A DNA stretch of 64,000 bases from Marinobacter salinus (lineage in GTDB: Bacteria; Pseudomonadota; Gammaproteobacteria; Pseudomonadales; Oleiphilaceae): NCBI RefSeq assembly GCF_001854125.1, contig NZ_CP017715.1:4030001-4094000 (forward strand), given 5' to 3'. Under the pieces are notes generated by a model. That model ran no database searches, had not been told where the DNA came from, and saw nothing but the letters and a program-made list of their open reading frames with translations. This document shows positions 8,777-17,290 of the stretch, one piece after another (the first letter of the stretch is position 1; each line of letters begins with the position of its first letter). Made by a program: the position numbers and the translations under genes.

Positions 8777-9547
8777 TCAGAAGTTGGGAGCCAGGAACTG
8801 TTTCATGCGTTCCGAGTCCGGGTGATCAAACACTTTTTCAGGTGTACCTTGCTCTTCGATCACGCCCTGATGCAAAAACAGGACCTGAGTTGACACATCC
8901 CTTGCAAAAGCCATCTCGTGGGTCACCACGATCATGGTCCGGCCTTCCTCGGCCAGGCCCTGCATGACCTTCAGAACCTCACCAACCAGTTCCGGATCCA
9001 GGGCCGATGTGGGTTCGTCAAACAGCATGACCTCCGGTTCCATGGCCAGTGCCCGCGCAATGGCCGCTCGCTGCTGCTGGCCGCCTGACATCTGGGCCGG
9101 ATAGTAGTCCTTGCGTTCATAGATGCCGACTTTCTGTAGGTACGCTTCTGCTCTTTCGATGGCTTCTTTTTTCGGCACCTTCAGGACGTTGACCGGTGCC
9201 TCGATGATGTTTTCCAACACAGTCATGTGAGACCAGAGGTTGAAACTCTGGAACACCATGGACAGCTTTGCCCGGATCAGCTCGACCTGCTTGTTATCGG
9301 CAGGAATTCGCTCGCCCTTGCGGTTGGTTGTGAACCGAATTGGGTCACCGTGCACGATAATATCGCCCGATGTGGGAGTCTCAAGCAGGTTAATGCAACG
9401 CAGGAAGGTGCTTTTGCCGGAGCCGGAGCTACCAATGAGCGAAACGACGTCGCCTTTGCGGGTTTCCAGTGAAATGCCCTTGAGCACTTCAAGTTTGTCG
9501 AAGGTCTTGTGAATATCCCTGCAGATCAAAGGCGCTTGGTCCGCCAT
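8777..9547 (-). CDS. aotP: Basic amino-acid ABC transporter ATPase (HisP/AotP type)
   Basis: A 256-residue ABC ATPase with Walker A GSSGSGKST, Q-loop VFQSFNLWSHMT, signature MSGGQQQRAAIARAL, Walker B VMLFDEPTSALDPE and a switch histidine in VVTHEM. The start is supported by a good ribosome site (AGGAGT, 6 bases before the ATG at 9547). It is the first gene of the importer run and energises the two permeases. Confidence 0.9.
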   Translation of the reverse strand: MADQAPLICRDIHKTFDKLEVLKGISLETRKGDVVSLIGSSGSGKSTFLRCINLLETPTSGDIIVHGDPIRFTTNRKGERIPADNKQVELIRAKLSMVFQSFNLWSHMTVLENIIEAPVNVLKVPKKEAIERAEAYLQKVGIYERKDYYPAQMSGGQQQRAAIARALAMEPEVMLFDEPTSALDPELVGEVLKVMQGLAEEGRTMIVVTHEMAFARDVSTQVLFLHQGVIEEQGTPEKVFDHPDSERMKQFLAPNF

Positions 9548-9608
9548 GGGTCACTCCTGAGGCTGTTTTTCAAAGGCGCATGTTTTACGGGCTGTAGCTC
9601 TGAAAATC

Positions 9609-9627
9609 AACACCTTAAATAGGTGTT
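9609..9627 (-). terminator. Weak hairpin downstream of the GlcC-like gene
   Basis: AACACCT and AGGTGTT form a 7-pair stem around a 5-base loop; on the minus strand it is followed by GATTTT. It lies 75 bases after the end of the regulator gene and before the importer operon, so a weak terminator is plausible, though a protein-binding site cannot be excluded. Confidence 0.4.
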
Positions 9628-9701
9628 TTCGCAGCTTTTCGCCACAAATCGTCCCAAGTCATTGTGGAGCAACGTGTGGTTTTTGCAAGCATCTGCCCGC
9701 C

Positions 9702-10460
9702 TCAAAGTTCCGAACGCAAATGTTGTGCCGCAGCGTCTGATGGGATGGGCATGCGAATGACTTTGCCGCCGTCTTTTTCCATCTCCCGCATCGATTCGCT
9801 CACGAACTTCACGTGTGCTGTAGCGGCTTTTTGTGCAGCGCCGGGCTTTCCCGAGATTACTGCTTCATAGAGCTGTCTGTGCTGGCGGACAATCTTTTTC
9901 CGCATTTCTTCCCGAGGGTTCAGATTGGCCACGGACGCCTGTACCGTCATTAGCATCATGTTTTTAAGGCTATTCAGCACATGTACCAGGATGGGATTGT
10001 GGGAAGCCTCCACGATTGCAAGATGAAAGCTGTGGTCCGAACGAGCGTTGCTGAGAGGGTCAGTCTGCTCCAAGGCGCGGAAGGCCTTTGTAATCCGGTG
10101 CCTATCCACGCTCGTTGCGCGTTGAGCGGCGAGGAAGGCAGCCTGGCCCTCCAGTTGTTCACGGACTTCCAGTAAATCATAAAGCGTGCGGGGGTGGCCC
10201 TCGAAGAGGTGCATCAAAGGGCTTTGCTCTTCAATGTCTGAGTAGCCCGGAACCATACTGGCCACGAACGAGCCTTTTCCGTGGCGAGTTTCAATGACGC
10301 CGCGCCCCTGAAGTTCATGCAGGGCTTCCCGGATCACGGCACGGGAAACACCGAGGCGCGCCGCCAGCTGCCTTTCTGAAGGGATTTTCTGCTCCGGCGC
10401 CAGCCCGCCATCAAGTATGAGCCGTTCAAGCCGGTATGAGATTTCCTGGGAAATAGCCAT
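9702..10460 (-). CDS. glcC: FadR-subfamily GntR regulator of the glycolate/hydroxy-acid genes (GlcC-like)
   Basis: A 252-residue regulator. The N-terminal winged helix-turn-helix covers about residues 5-70 (KIPSERQLAARLGVSRAVIREALHELQGRGVIETRHGKGSF) and a helical FCD ligand domain follows from about residue 90, with metal/ligand residues in DHSFHLAIVEASHNP and AHVKF. FadR-type FCD proteins such as GlcC, LldR and PdhR sense small carboxylic acids. It is divergent from a TRAP transporter followed by glcG and glcDEF. Glycolate or lactate is the most likely effector, by context. Confidence 0.82.
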   Translation of the reverse strand: MAISQEISYRLERLILDGGLAPEQKIPSERQLAARLGVSRAVIREALHELQGRGVIETRHGKGSFVASMVPGYSDIEEQSPLMHLFEGHPRTLYDLLEVREQLEGQAAFLAAQRATSVDRHRITKAFRALEQTDPLSNARSDHSFHLAIVEASHNPILVHVLNSLKNMMLMTVQASVANLNPREEMRKKIVRQHRQLYEAVISGKPGAAQKAATAHVKFVSESMREMEKDGGKVIRMPIPSDAAAQHLRSEL

Positions 10461-10481
10461 TCGGTTGCCTGTATGTGCTCG

Positions 10482-10494
10482 CTGGTCTGACCAG
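10482..10494. promoter_or_regulatory. FadR-type operator, regulator-proximal copy
   Basis: CTGGTC-T-GACCAG is a perfect 13-base palindrome with the FadR/PdhR/LldR core TGGT-N3-ACCA. It lies 22 bases upstream of the regulator start, a position suited to autoregulation. Confidence 0.7.
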
Positions 10495-10599
10495 TGACTG
10501 TTGTGATCGTAAGTGATTGCTCCGTCAATCAGTGTGCTCCCAAGCCCTGTAAATATGGCTGATTGCGGTCAATTCGTCCATTTGTAATTCAGGAAAAAG

Positions 10600-10610
10600 T
10601 GGTCTGACCA
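10600..10610. promoter_or_regulatory. FadR-type operator, transporter-proximal copy
   Basis: TGGTCTGACCA repeats the core of the site at 10482-10494 exactly, 117 bases away centre to centre. It is about 125 bases upstream of the TRAP binding-protein gene. Two identical sites in a divergent promoter suggest control in both directions and possibly DNA looping. Confidence 0.7.
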
Positions 10611-10733
10611 GTGGTTTATAGACTGGACTAATTCCGAATTGCCTACGAATATCTGTGTAATGTCGGTGGGTGCAAGACACCAGACCGGCGTTGATCTGAC
10701 GCTGATAAAAACAACGCTAACGGAGATGTGTCG

Positions 10734-11870
10734 ATGAAATCGAACAAAAACATCCGAAATAACTGTGAAATTGGAGAGACGCCGCCACGCCGGAGTTTCC
10801 TGAAGACAGCTGCAGTGGGTGCGGCCTTTGCTGGCGCCATGCTGATGGGTGCAGGGCAGGCCCAGGCTGCAACCACCTGGAAAATCCAGTCCGTATGGGA
10901 CGCGGGCACGGTCGGCTACGACCTGTTTGAGGACTGGTGTAATGGCATGGAGGACAAGTCCGGGGGTGAGCTGATTTTCAAGTGTTTCCCTGCCAAGGCT
11001 GTCGCTGCCGATAGCAACTCACTGTTCGATTCGGTTCGCAGTGGCGTTCTTCAGGGCATGAACCCTTTCACCCTGTACTGGTCCGGCAAGATTCCCGCTT
11101 CGGTTTTCCTGTCATCCTATCCAGGCGGCCCCGATCAGCCTCACCAGTGGGACACCATGTTCTACTCACTGGGCATGCTGGAGAAGACCCGGGAAATCTA
11201 CGAGAAGTTCGGCCTGTTCTACGTGGGTCCGATCCAGCATGACGCAAATATCATTCACTCCAAGAAGCCGATAAACAGTCTTGACGACCTTAAAGGCCTG
11301 AAGCTCCGGGTTCCCGGTGGCATGGTATCAGAGGTGTTTCAGGCGTTCGGTGCTTCTACCGTGAGTCTGCCGGGTTCTGACATCTTCCCGGCTCTGGAAA
11401 AGGGTACCATCGACGCAGCGGATTACGTGGGCCCGGCGGTGAACTGGGAACTGGGCTTTTCTCAGGTGACTGATTACGTCATGTTCGGACCTCCTGGCGT
11501 AATGTCGATCTACCAACCGGTGGACCTGATGGATCTGACCGTCAACCTGCGTGCCTGGAAAGCTCTCGATCCGAAGCTCCAGCAACTGGTTGAGGATGAA
11601 GTGCGCATCTATTCCCAGAAGCACTACCTGACCATTCAGAAGCGCAACGTTGAGGCTATGAAGAAGTTCAAGGATGCCGGTGACACCGTGACTCGCCTGA
11701 GCCAGGAAGATCTGAATGAATGGCGCCGTAAGGCCATCCCGATCTGGTATAAGTGGGCGAATAAAGACGAGAGTGCCCGTGAGATCTTCGACATGCAGGT
11801 CGAGTATATGATGAACGATACCGTCGGCTATATCACGGAGTCTGATCTTGAAGGCGTGCCGGGCCGGTAA
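10734..11870 (+). CDS. dctP: TRAP transporter solute-binding protein with Tat signal (DctP family)
   Basis: A 378-residue periplasmic binding protein. The N-terminus carries a twin-arginine signal (PRRSFLKTAAVGAAF..., ending GQAQA) and the mature part is of the TakP/DctP group, including DLKGLKLRVPGGM, the family ligand-arginine region. The ATG at 10734 has ACGGAG 9 bases upstream; a GTG two codons earlier is less likely. It precedes dctQ, dctM, glcG and glcDEF, so a 2-hydroxy or 2-keto acid such as glycolate or lactate is the expected cargo. Confidence 0.87.
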   Translation: MKSNKNIRNNCEIGETPPRRSFLKTAAVGAAFAGAMLMGAGQAQAATTWKIQSVWDAGTVGYDLFEDWCNGMEDKSGGELIFKCFPAKAVAADSNSLFDSVRSGVLQGMNPFTLYWSGKIPASVFLSSYPGGPDQPHQWDTMFYSLGMLEKTREIYEKFGLFYVGPIQHDANIIHSKKPINSLDDLKGLKLRVPGGMVSEVFQAFGASTVSLPGSDIFPALEKGTIDAADYVGPAVNWELGFSQVTDYVMFGPPGVMSIYQPVDLMDLTVNLRAWKALDPKLQQLVEDEVRIYSQKHYLTIQKRNVEAMKKFKDAGDTVTRLSQEDLNEWRRKAIPIWYKWANKDESAREIFDMQVEYMMNDTVGYITESDLEGVPGR

Positions 11871-11897
11871 CACCTTCCATTAACAAATAAGAAACAG

Positions 11898-11947
11898 GGG
11901 GAAGGTCAGGGACGACTCCGTACGAGGAGTCCCGCCTTCCCCGTTTT
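11898..11947 (+). terminator. Stem-loop between TRAP binding-protein and permease genes
   Basis: GGGGAAGG (11898-11905) pairs with CCTTCCCC (11935-11942). An inner stem pairs GGG with CCC and ACTCC with GGAGT around GTACGA, with TTTT following. It probably allows partial read-through so that binding protein exceeds permease. Confidence 0.6.
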
Positions 11948-11967
11948 GTGGCTGAGGAAGTAACAAC

Positions 11968-12672
11968 ATGTCTGATCTTGAAGGTTTCGGATTCGTAATG
12001 CCGCACTGGTTCTACTGGGGCTGGCTTGCGGTCATGCCGCTGATCATGATGGCCTGGGATAAGTGGAGCAGTGGTCATGGAGGCGAGAGTGCCGAGCCGG
12101 AATTGACACCGGGGGAATTACAGGCGGAAGAGGATGATCCACTTATCTATCTCCAGTTCGAAGGGAACGGGTTTACCAAGGTAGTGGACTGGATTTGCGA
12201 AAAATCCGGTCTATTCGTGTCGTTCTGGACAATCAATGCCGTTGTGTTCTATTTCTTTGGGGTGGTCATGCGCTACATCTTTAACATGCCCACCATCTGG
12301 GTCCATGAGGCCAGCTTCTTGCTGCTTGGTATGCAGTATATGCTGGCGGGCGCGTTTGCCATGCTTCATGGTGCCCATGTGCGTGTGGATGTGATGTACA
12401 ACATGCTGCCGCCGCGGGGAAGAATTGGTCTGGACATCTTTACGTCCATGTTCTTCTTCATTTTTGCCCTCATTCTTTTGGTTACCTCCTGGACCTTCTT
12501 CCTGGATTCCTACGCCATGAATGAAACCACGGTTGAGACCTGGGGCATTCAGCATTGGCCGGCCAAAGGCATGATGGTGCTGGGTTCATTACTTCTTTTA
12601 CTCGCAGGCACATCCAAGTTGATCAAGGATCTTGTCCTGTTTGTCCGTCTAGGTCGGGAGCGCAACGCATGA
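11968..12672 (+). CDS. dctQ: TRAP transporter small permease (DctQ)
   Basis: A 234-residue membrane protein with a hydrophobic segment near residues 12-30, a charged loop, then four helices from about residue 75 (ICEKSGLFVSFWTINAVVFYF; ASFLLLGMQYMLAGAFAML; the HVRVDVMYN motif). The extra N-terminal segment makes it longer than the usual ~160-180-residue DctQ. Good ribosome site GAGGAAG. Its stop overlaps the large-permease start (ATGA). Confidence 0.88.
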   Translation: MSDLEGFGFVMPHWFYWGWLAVMPLIMMAWDKWSSGHGGESAEPELTPGELQAEEDDPLIYLQFEGNGFTKVVDWICEKSGLFVSFWTINAVVFYFFGVVMRYIFNMPTIWVHEASFLLLGMQYMLAGAFAMLHGAHVRVDVMYNMLPPRGRIGLDIFTSMFFFIFALILLVTSWTFFLDSYAMNETTVETWGIQHWPAKGMMVLGSLLLLLAGTSKLIKDLVLFVRLGRERNA

Positions 12673-14204
12673 CCACAAATACAACAACTGCGCCGGGTAG
12701 TAACCTTGTCGGGAAGCTAAGTACCTGGCTGATGATTATCGCCACAGTGGCACTCGCGTTTGTCATCTGTGTCGAAATGATTAACATTCTTTTCTACGAT
12801 CCGTGGAGCGACGAGCAATTCCTGTTCAAACTCTCCGGTAGCCTTTCTGACGTCAAGATCGGGCCTTTGACCTATCTGATGTTCGGTTCCCTTGCCGTGG
12901 CCCTGATGATGGGGCTGCCGCTGGCTTTCGTGACTGGTGGTCTCGGGGTGATGTTCATCTATCTGGTGGGCGACTCACTGATGCTGAACCTCGTGCCGGG
13001 ACGCATCTTCCCGATGATGACCAACTCTGATCTGGCGGCAATACCGCTGTTTATCTTCATGGCCTCCATGCTTGAGCGGGCAGGCCTGATTGAGGAAATG
13101 TTCAGTGTGGTCTACAAGTGGATGGGTGGCCTGAGCGGCGGTCTGGCGACAGCAACCATTCTGGCATCTACTCTGCTTGCAGCCATGGTGGGTGTTATCG
13201 GTGCTGCCGTTGTCACGATGGGCATCATCGCTCTGCCTGCGATGCTCAAGCGCGGTTACGATCAGAAGATTGCGCTGGGCTCGATCATGGCTGGTGGTAC
13301 TCTTGGCATACTGATTCCTCCCTCAATCCTGGCGATTCTCTACGCGGTTGTTGCGCAGCAATCGGTCGGTGAGTTGTATCTCGGCTCTGTGGTCCCGGGC
13401 CTGATGCTGTCTTCCCTGTACATTGCCTATGTGTTGGTTCGCAGCTGGATTAATCCGAAGCTGGGGCCGCCTGTACCGGTGGAAGAGCGGATTTCCCTGA
13501 AGGAAAAGCTCCTTCTCACGAAAAACCTGATTGCTCCACTGATTCTGGTGTTCCTGGTGCTGGGCCTTCTGTTCGGCGGCATCGCAACGCCCGTGGAAGC
13601 GGCTGGTATCGGCTCCTTTGGTGCCATCGTGGTGGCTATGATGCACGGCAGATTCTCCATTGCCGGACTGCGGGAAGCCTCCGTAACCACGACCAAGGCA
13701 TCCGCCATGGTTCTGTGGATCATGTTCGGTGCCTCGGTCTTTGTTGGCTTCTATATCCTTCAGGGCGGACAGCAATTTGTAACGGATTCCATCCTGGGCA
13801 CTGGCATGTCGCCTTACGGCATTCTGTTTTTGCTGATGTTCCTGCTAGTGGTTCTGGGTATGTTCCTGGACTGGGTGGGCATTTTGCTGCTGGCGGTTCC
13901 CATCTTCATCCCCATCGTAAAAGCGCTGGAATTCCCGGGGCTGCTGGGCTTCCCGCCGGTGGCAGGTGATGATGTTGTGCTCTGGTTTGGTGTGCTCTAT
14001 CTGGTCAATATGCAGATGTCGTTCCTCAGCCCGCCATTCGGTTACGCATTGTTCTACCTCCGTGGCGTATGCCCGCCGGAAATATCCATGGCGACGATTT
14101 TCAAGTCGTCTCTGGTGTTCCTGGCTATTCAGGCATTCGGACTGTTCATGTGTATCCTGATCCCCGGCATCGTGACCTGGCTGCCAGGACTCGTTTACGG
14201 TTAA
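12669..14204 (+). CDS. dctM: TRAP transporter large permease (DctM)
   Basis: A 511-residue sodium-coupled membrane permease of the DctM family with 12 or more helices. Family segments include NSDLAAIPLFIFMASMLERAG, GGTLGILIPPSI and FLSPPFGYALFYLRG. The ATG at 12669 overlaps the dctQ stop, which fixes the start better than codons further upstream. It completes the TRAP system with the two preceding genes. Confidence 0.92.
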   Translation: MTTNTTTAPGSNLVGKLSTWLMIIATVALAFVICVEMINILFYDPWSDEQFLFKLSGSLSDVKIGPLTYLMFGSLAVALMMGLPLAFVTGGLGVMFIYLVGDSLMLNLVPGRIFPMMTNSDLAAIPLFIFMASMLERAGLIEEMFSVVYKWMGGLSGGLATATILASTLLAAMVGVIGAAVVTMGIIALPAMLKRGYDQKIALGSIMAGGTLGILIPPSILAILYAVVAQQSVGELYLGSVVPGLMLSSLYIAYVLVRSWINPKLGPPVPVEERISLKEKLLLTKNLIAPLILVFLVLGLLFGGIATPVEAAGIGSFGAIVVAMMHGRFSIAGLREASVTTTKASAMVLWIMFGASVFVGFYILQGGQQFVTDSILGTGMSPYGILFLLMFLLVVLGMFLDWVGILLLAVPIFIPIVKALEFPGLLGFPPVAGDDVVLWFGVLYLVNMQMSFLSPPFGYALFYLRGVCPPEISMATIFKSSLVFLAIQAFGLFMCILIPGIVTWLPGLVYG

Positions 14205-14226
14205 TAAATTCAAGGAGTACGTTGTT

Positions 14227-14652
14227 ATGTTGACAGTTAAAAGACTGGATCTGGCTGAAGCCCGGATTCTTATCGAGGGCGCGGCGGAAAAAGCCCGCGA
14301 GATCGGTGTGCCCATGTGCATCGCGATTGTTGATGAGTCCGGTAACCTGATCGCCTTCGAGCGCATGGACGGTGGCAAGATCACCAGTGTCACCATCGCG
14401 CAGGACAAGGCCTTCACGGCGGCGGCAGCAAAGAAGGCCACCCACGACTACAACAAGGTCAATGTGCCGGGCAGTCTGGCCTTCGGCATCCACACAGAAG
14501 TCGGTGGTCGTATCAGTTCCGTAGGTGGTGGTCTGCCGGTTGTTGTCGATGGCGACGTGGTAGGTGGTATCGGCCTGAGTTCCGGTACGCCACAACAGGA
14601 CATGGACTGTGCACAGGCGGGCCTTGACCACTTTGAAGCCAAGCGCAGTTAA
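14227..14652 (+). CDS. glcG: GlcG/HbpS-family protein
   Basis: A 141-residue protein of the GlcG family (Pfam Haem_degrading), often found in glc operons and related to heme-binding HbpS. Typical segments are GVPMCIAIVDESGNLIAFERMDG, KAFTAAAAKK and VGGIGLSSGTPQQD. No signal peptide. Ribosome site AAGGAG precedes the ATG. Its exact role in hydroxy-acid use is not settled in the literature known to me. Confidence 0.85.
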   Translation: MLTVKRLDLAEARILIEGAAEKAREIGVPMCIAIVDESGNLIAFERMDGGKITSVTIAQDKAFTAAAAKKATHDYNKVNVPGSLAFGIHTEVGGRISSVGGGLPVVVDGDVVGGIGLSSGTPQQDMDCAQAGLDHFEAKRS

Positions 14653-14668
14653 TTGATGTCACATCGGG

Positions 14669-14694
14669 GCGGACAGCTCTTCGGAGCTGTCCGC
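14669..14694 (+). terminator. Perfect stem-loop between glcG and glcD
   Basis: GCGGACAGCT pairs perfectly with AGCTGTCCGC around CTTCGG, a very stable UUCG-type loop. No T-run follows, so it is more likely an mRNA processing/stability element or attenuator separating the transporter part from glcDEF than a full terminator. Confidence 0.55.
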
Positions 14695-14744
14695 AATATC
14701 CGCTTTAGAGCGGTAATTGACGTGATACGAACCCAGAGAACGCT

Positions 14745-16217
14745 ATGACTACCAAGCCGAAAGTCAGCAAAGCCGAGCTGGCGGAGCAGTTCCGGGCCTT
14801 TATTGACCCGAACTACGTCATTACTGATGACGAAACCATGAAGCCCTATGAATGCGACGGCATGTCGATGTATTGCGAGATGCCTTTGCTGGTGGTGCTG
14901 CCGGAGACCGTGGAGCAGGTACAGCGTGTTATGCGCATCTGTAACGAAAACCAGGTCCCGGTTGTTGCCCGCGGAGCGGGAACCGGTCTAAGTGCCGGCG
15001 CCATGCCTAACAAAGAAGGGGTGGTGCTCTCACTGGCCAAGTTCAATCGCATCCTTGAGATTGATCCGCTGGCCCGAACGGCGCGGCTGCAGCCGGGCGT
15101 TCGCAACCTCGCCATCAGCGAGGAGGCGGCCCAGTTCGGACTGTATTATGGTCCGGACCCCTCGTCCCAGATTGCCTGCACCATTGGCGGTAATGTGGCG
15201 GAAAACTCCGGTGGGGTGCACTGTCTGAAATACGGCTTGACGGTACATAACCTGCACAGTGTTGAAATGGTAACGGCTGAAGGCGACGTCGTGACCGTTG
15301 GCAGCGATGCCCTGGACAGTTGTGGTATGGACCTGCTGGCGTTGATGACCGGTTCTGAAGGTCTGCTGGGTGTGGTCACTGAGGTAAAAGTGAAGCTGTT
15401 GCCGAAGCCAGAAGTGGCACAGGTGGTCATGGCCGGCTTTGACAGCGTTCAGAAGGGTGGCGATGCGGTGGGGGGCATTATCTCTCATGGCATTATTCCC
15501 GGTGGTCTGGAAATGATGGATGGCCATGCCATTGTCGCAGCAGATGACTTTGCCCAGGCGGGCTACCCCCGTGATGCCAAGGCATTGTTGCTGTGTGAGG
15601 TGGATGGTACTGAAGAAGAGGTGCATGAACACATTGCCGAGGCCGAAGAAGTTTTCCGCAAGCTCGGCGCCACCTCAGTGCGGACCTCACAGAGTGAGGA
15701 AGAGCGTGCGCTGCTCTGGAAAGGGCGGAAGTCCGCGTTTCCGGCAGTAGGGCGAATCTCCCCGGACTATTACTGTATGGATGGAACCATTCCCCGGCGT
15801 CATCTCGCCCATGTCCTGACGGAGATGGAAAAGATGTCCGAAGACTTCGGTCTTCGGGTGGCCAATGTTTTCCATGCCGGTGACGGTAATCTGCACCCTT
15901 TGATTCTGTTTGATGCCAACGTACCGGGCGAGTTTGAACGTACCGAAGCGTTTGGCAGCAGCATCCTCAATTTGTGCGTTGAAGTGGGCGGATGCATTAC
16001 CGGTGAGCACGGTGTTGGCGTGGAGAAGATCCGTCAGATGGCGGTGCAGTTCAATGACGAGGAATTGCAGCAATTCCACGACGTGAAGGCCGCATTTGAC
16101 CCTTCGGGTATCCTCAATCCGGGCAAGGGTGTGCCAGCCCTGAAGTTCTGCCAGGAATACCGCTCTCTCGAACACAAACAACACAAGCACGAACAGACGG
16201 AAGCCGCCCATGGCTGA
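14745..16217 (+). CDS. glcD: Glycolate oxidase FAD-binding subunit GlcD
   Basis: A 490-residue FAD-linked oxidase of the PCMH/vanillyl-alcohol-oxidase fold. The FAD-binding core spans about residues 50-230 (VPVVARGAGTGLSAGAMP; TIGGNVAENSGG). The C-terminal FAD-oxidase domain ends with HAGDGNLHPLILF, ITGEHGVGVEK and DPSGILNPGKG. With GlcE and GlcF it oxidises glycolate (or D-lactate) to the 2-oxo acid, passing electrons to the quinone pool. It overlaps glcE by 8 bases. Confidence 0.93.
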   Translation: MTTKPKVSKAELAEQFRAFIDPNYVITDDETMKPYECDGMSMYCEMPLLVVLPETVEQVQRVMRICNENQVPVVARGAGTGLSAGAMPNKEGVVLSLAKFNRILEIDPLARTARLQPGVRNLAISEEAAQFGLYYGPDPSSQIACTIGGNVAENSGGVHCLKYGLTVHNLHSVEMVTAEGDVVTVGSDALDSCGMDLLALMTGSEGLLGVVTEVKVKLLPKPEVAQVVMAGFDSVQKGGDAVGGIISHGIIPGGLEMMDGHAIVAADDFAQAGYPRDAKALLLCEVDGTEEEVHEHIAEAEEVFRKLGATSVRTSQSEEERALLWKGRKSAFPAVGRISPDYYCMDGTIPRRHLAHVLTEMEKMSEDFGLRVANVFHAGDGNLHPLILFDANVPGEFERTEAFGSSILNLCVEVGGCITGEHGVGVEKIRQMAVQFNDEELQQFHDVKAAFDPSGILNPGKGVPALKFCQEYRSLEHKQHKHEQTEAAHG

Positions 16218-17277
16218 TATTTACCAACAACTGAGGGAGCAAGTGCTCCAGGCCCGCGATGGCGGGCACAAACTCAACATCGTCGGTGGCGGAAGCAAGG
16301 CCTTTATGGGCCGCGAAGCTGACGCCGACGCGGGTACCCTGGATGTCGGCGAGCATTCCGGCATCGTTGAGTACCATCCGGTGGAGCTGGTGCTTACCGT
16401 TCGTGCCGGAACCCCGCTGAGCGAAATCGAAGCGACCCTGGCCGAGCAGGGGCAGGCATTGCATTTTGAACCACCACATATCAGCGAGACGTCCACCATT
16501 GGGGGCACGCTGGCCTGTAACCTTTCAGGTCCGGCCCGGCCCTGGAGTGGTTCGGTGCGGGATCAGGTGCTGGGTGTCCGCCTGCTCAACGGCAAAGGCG
16601 AACACTTGCGCTTTGGTGGCCAGGTCATGAAAAACGTGGCGGGCTACGACGTCTCAAGGCTGCAGGCTGGCGCCATGGGAACCCTCGGTGTTATGACCGA
16701 AATCAGCCTGAAAGTGATGCCTAAGCCGGCCGCATCCATGACCCTGGTTCAGGAAATGGCAATGGATGAGGTGATTCATTACATGAACAGCCGCGCCGCT
16801 GAATCGAAGCCCATCACCGGCGCTTGCTGGGTGGACGGCAAAGTCTACCTGAGGTTGTCTGGCGCTCGTTCCGCGGTGGAAGCCACAGCAGAAAAGTGGT
16901 CCGGTGAAGTGATGGAGAACGGCGATCACTTCTGGCAGCAGGTACAAGACATGCAGCACGAGTTCTTCGCTGGCAACGACGTACCACTGTGGCGGTTCTC
17001 GATCGGTTCGACGGCCTCTAATCCGGAACTCGAGGGTAGCTGGTTCATCGACTGGGCAGGTTCCCAGCGCTGGTTCCGGGGTGCGGGAGAGCTGCAGCAA
17101 ATGGAGCCGCTGGCGCGTGCTGCGGGCGGGCAGGTCAGTCTGTTCCGGGGCGGTGATCGTTCGGGCGAGGTGATGCATCATCAGCCTGAAGCCCTTAAAA
17201 CCATTCAGCGCCGCATAAAGAACGCTTTCGATCCGGATAACATCTTTAATCCCGGACGTTTATACAGCTGGTTGTAA
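16210..17277 (+). CDS. glcE: Glycolate oxidase FAD-binding subunit GlcE
   Basis: A 355-residue second flavin-type subunit of glycolate oxidase with one PCMH FAD-binding domain (HKLNIVGGGSKAFMG; STIGGTLACNLSGP; MKNVAGYDVSRLQAGAMGTLG) and the closing motif FDPDNIFNPGRLY. It overlaps the end of glcD and is followed 13 bases later by glcF, so the three are one translational unit. Confidence 0.92.
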   Translation: MADIYQQLREQVLQARDGGHKLNIVGGGSKAFMGREADADAGTLDVGEHSGIVEYHPVELVLTVRAGTPLSEIEATLAEQGQALHFEPPHISETSTIGGTLACNLSGPARPWSGSVRDQVLGVRLLNGKGEHLRFGGQVMKNVAGYDVSRLQAGAMGTLGVMTEISLKVMPKPAASMTLVQEMAMDEVIHYMNSRAAESKPITGACWVDGKVYLRLSGARSAVEATAEKWSGEVMENGDHFWQQVQDMQHEFFAGNDVPLWRFSIGSTASNPELEGSWFIDWAGSQRWFRGAGELQQMEPLARAAGGQVSLFRGGDRSGEVMHHQPEALKTIQRRIKNAFDPDNIFNPGRLYSWL

Positions 17278-17290
17278 GAGCAGGTATACG

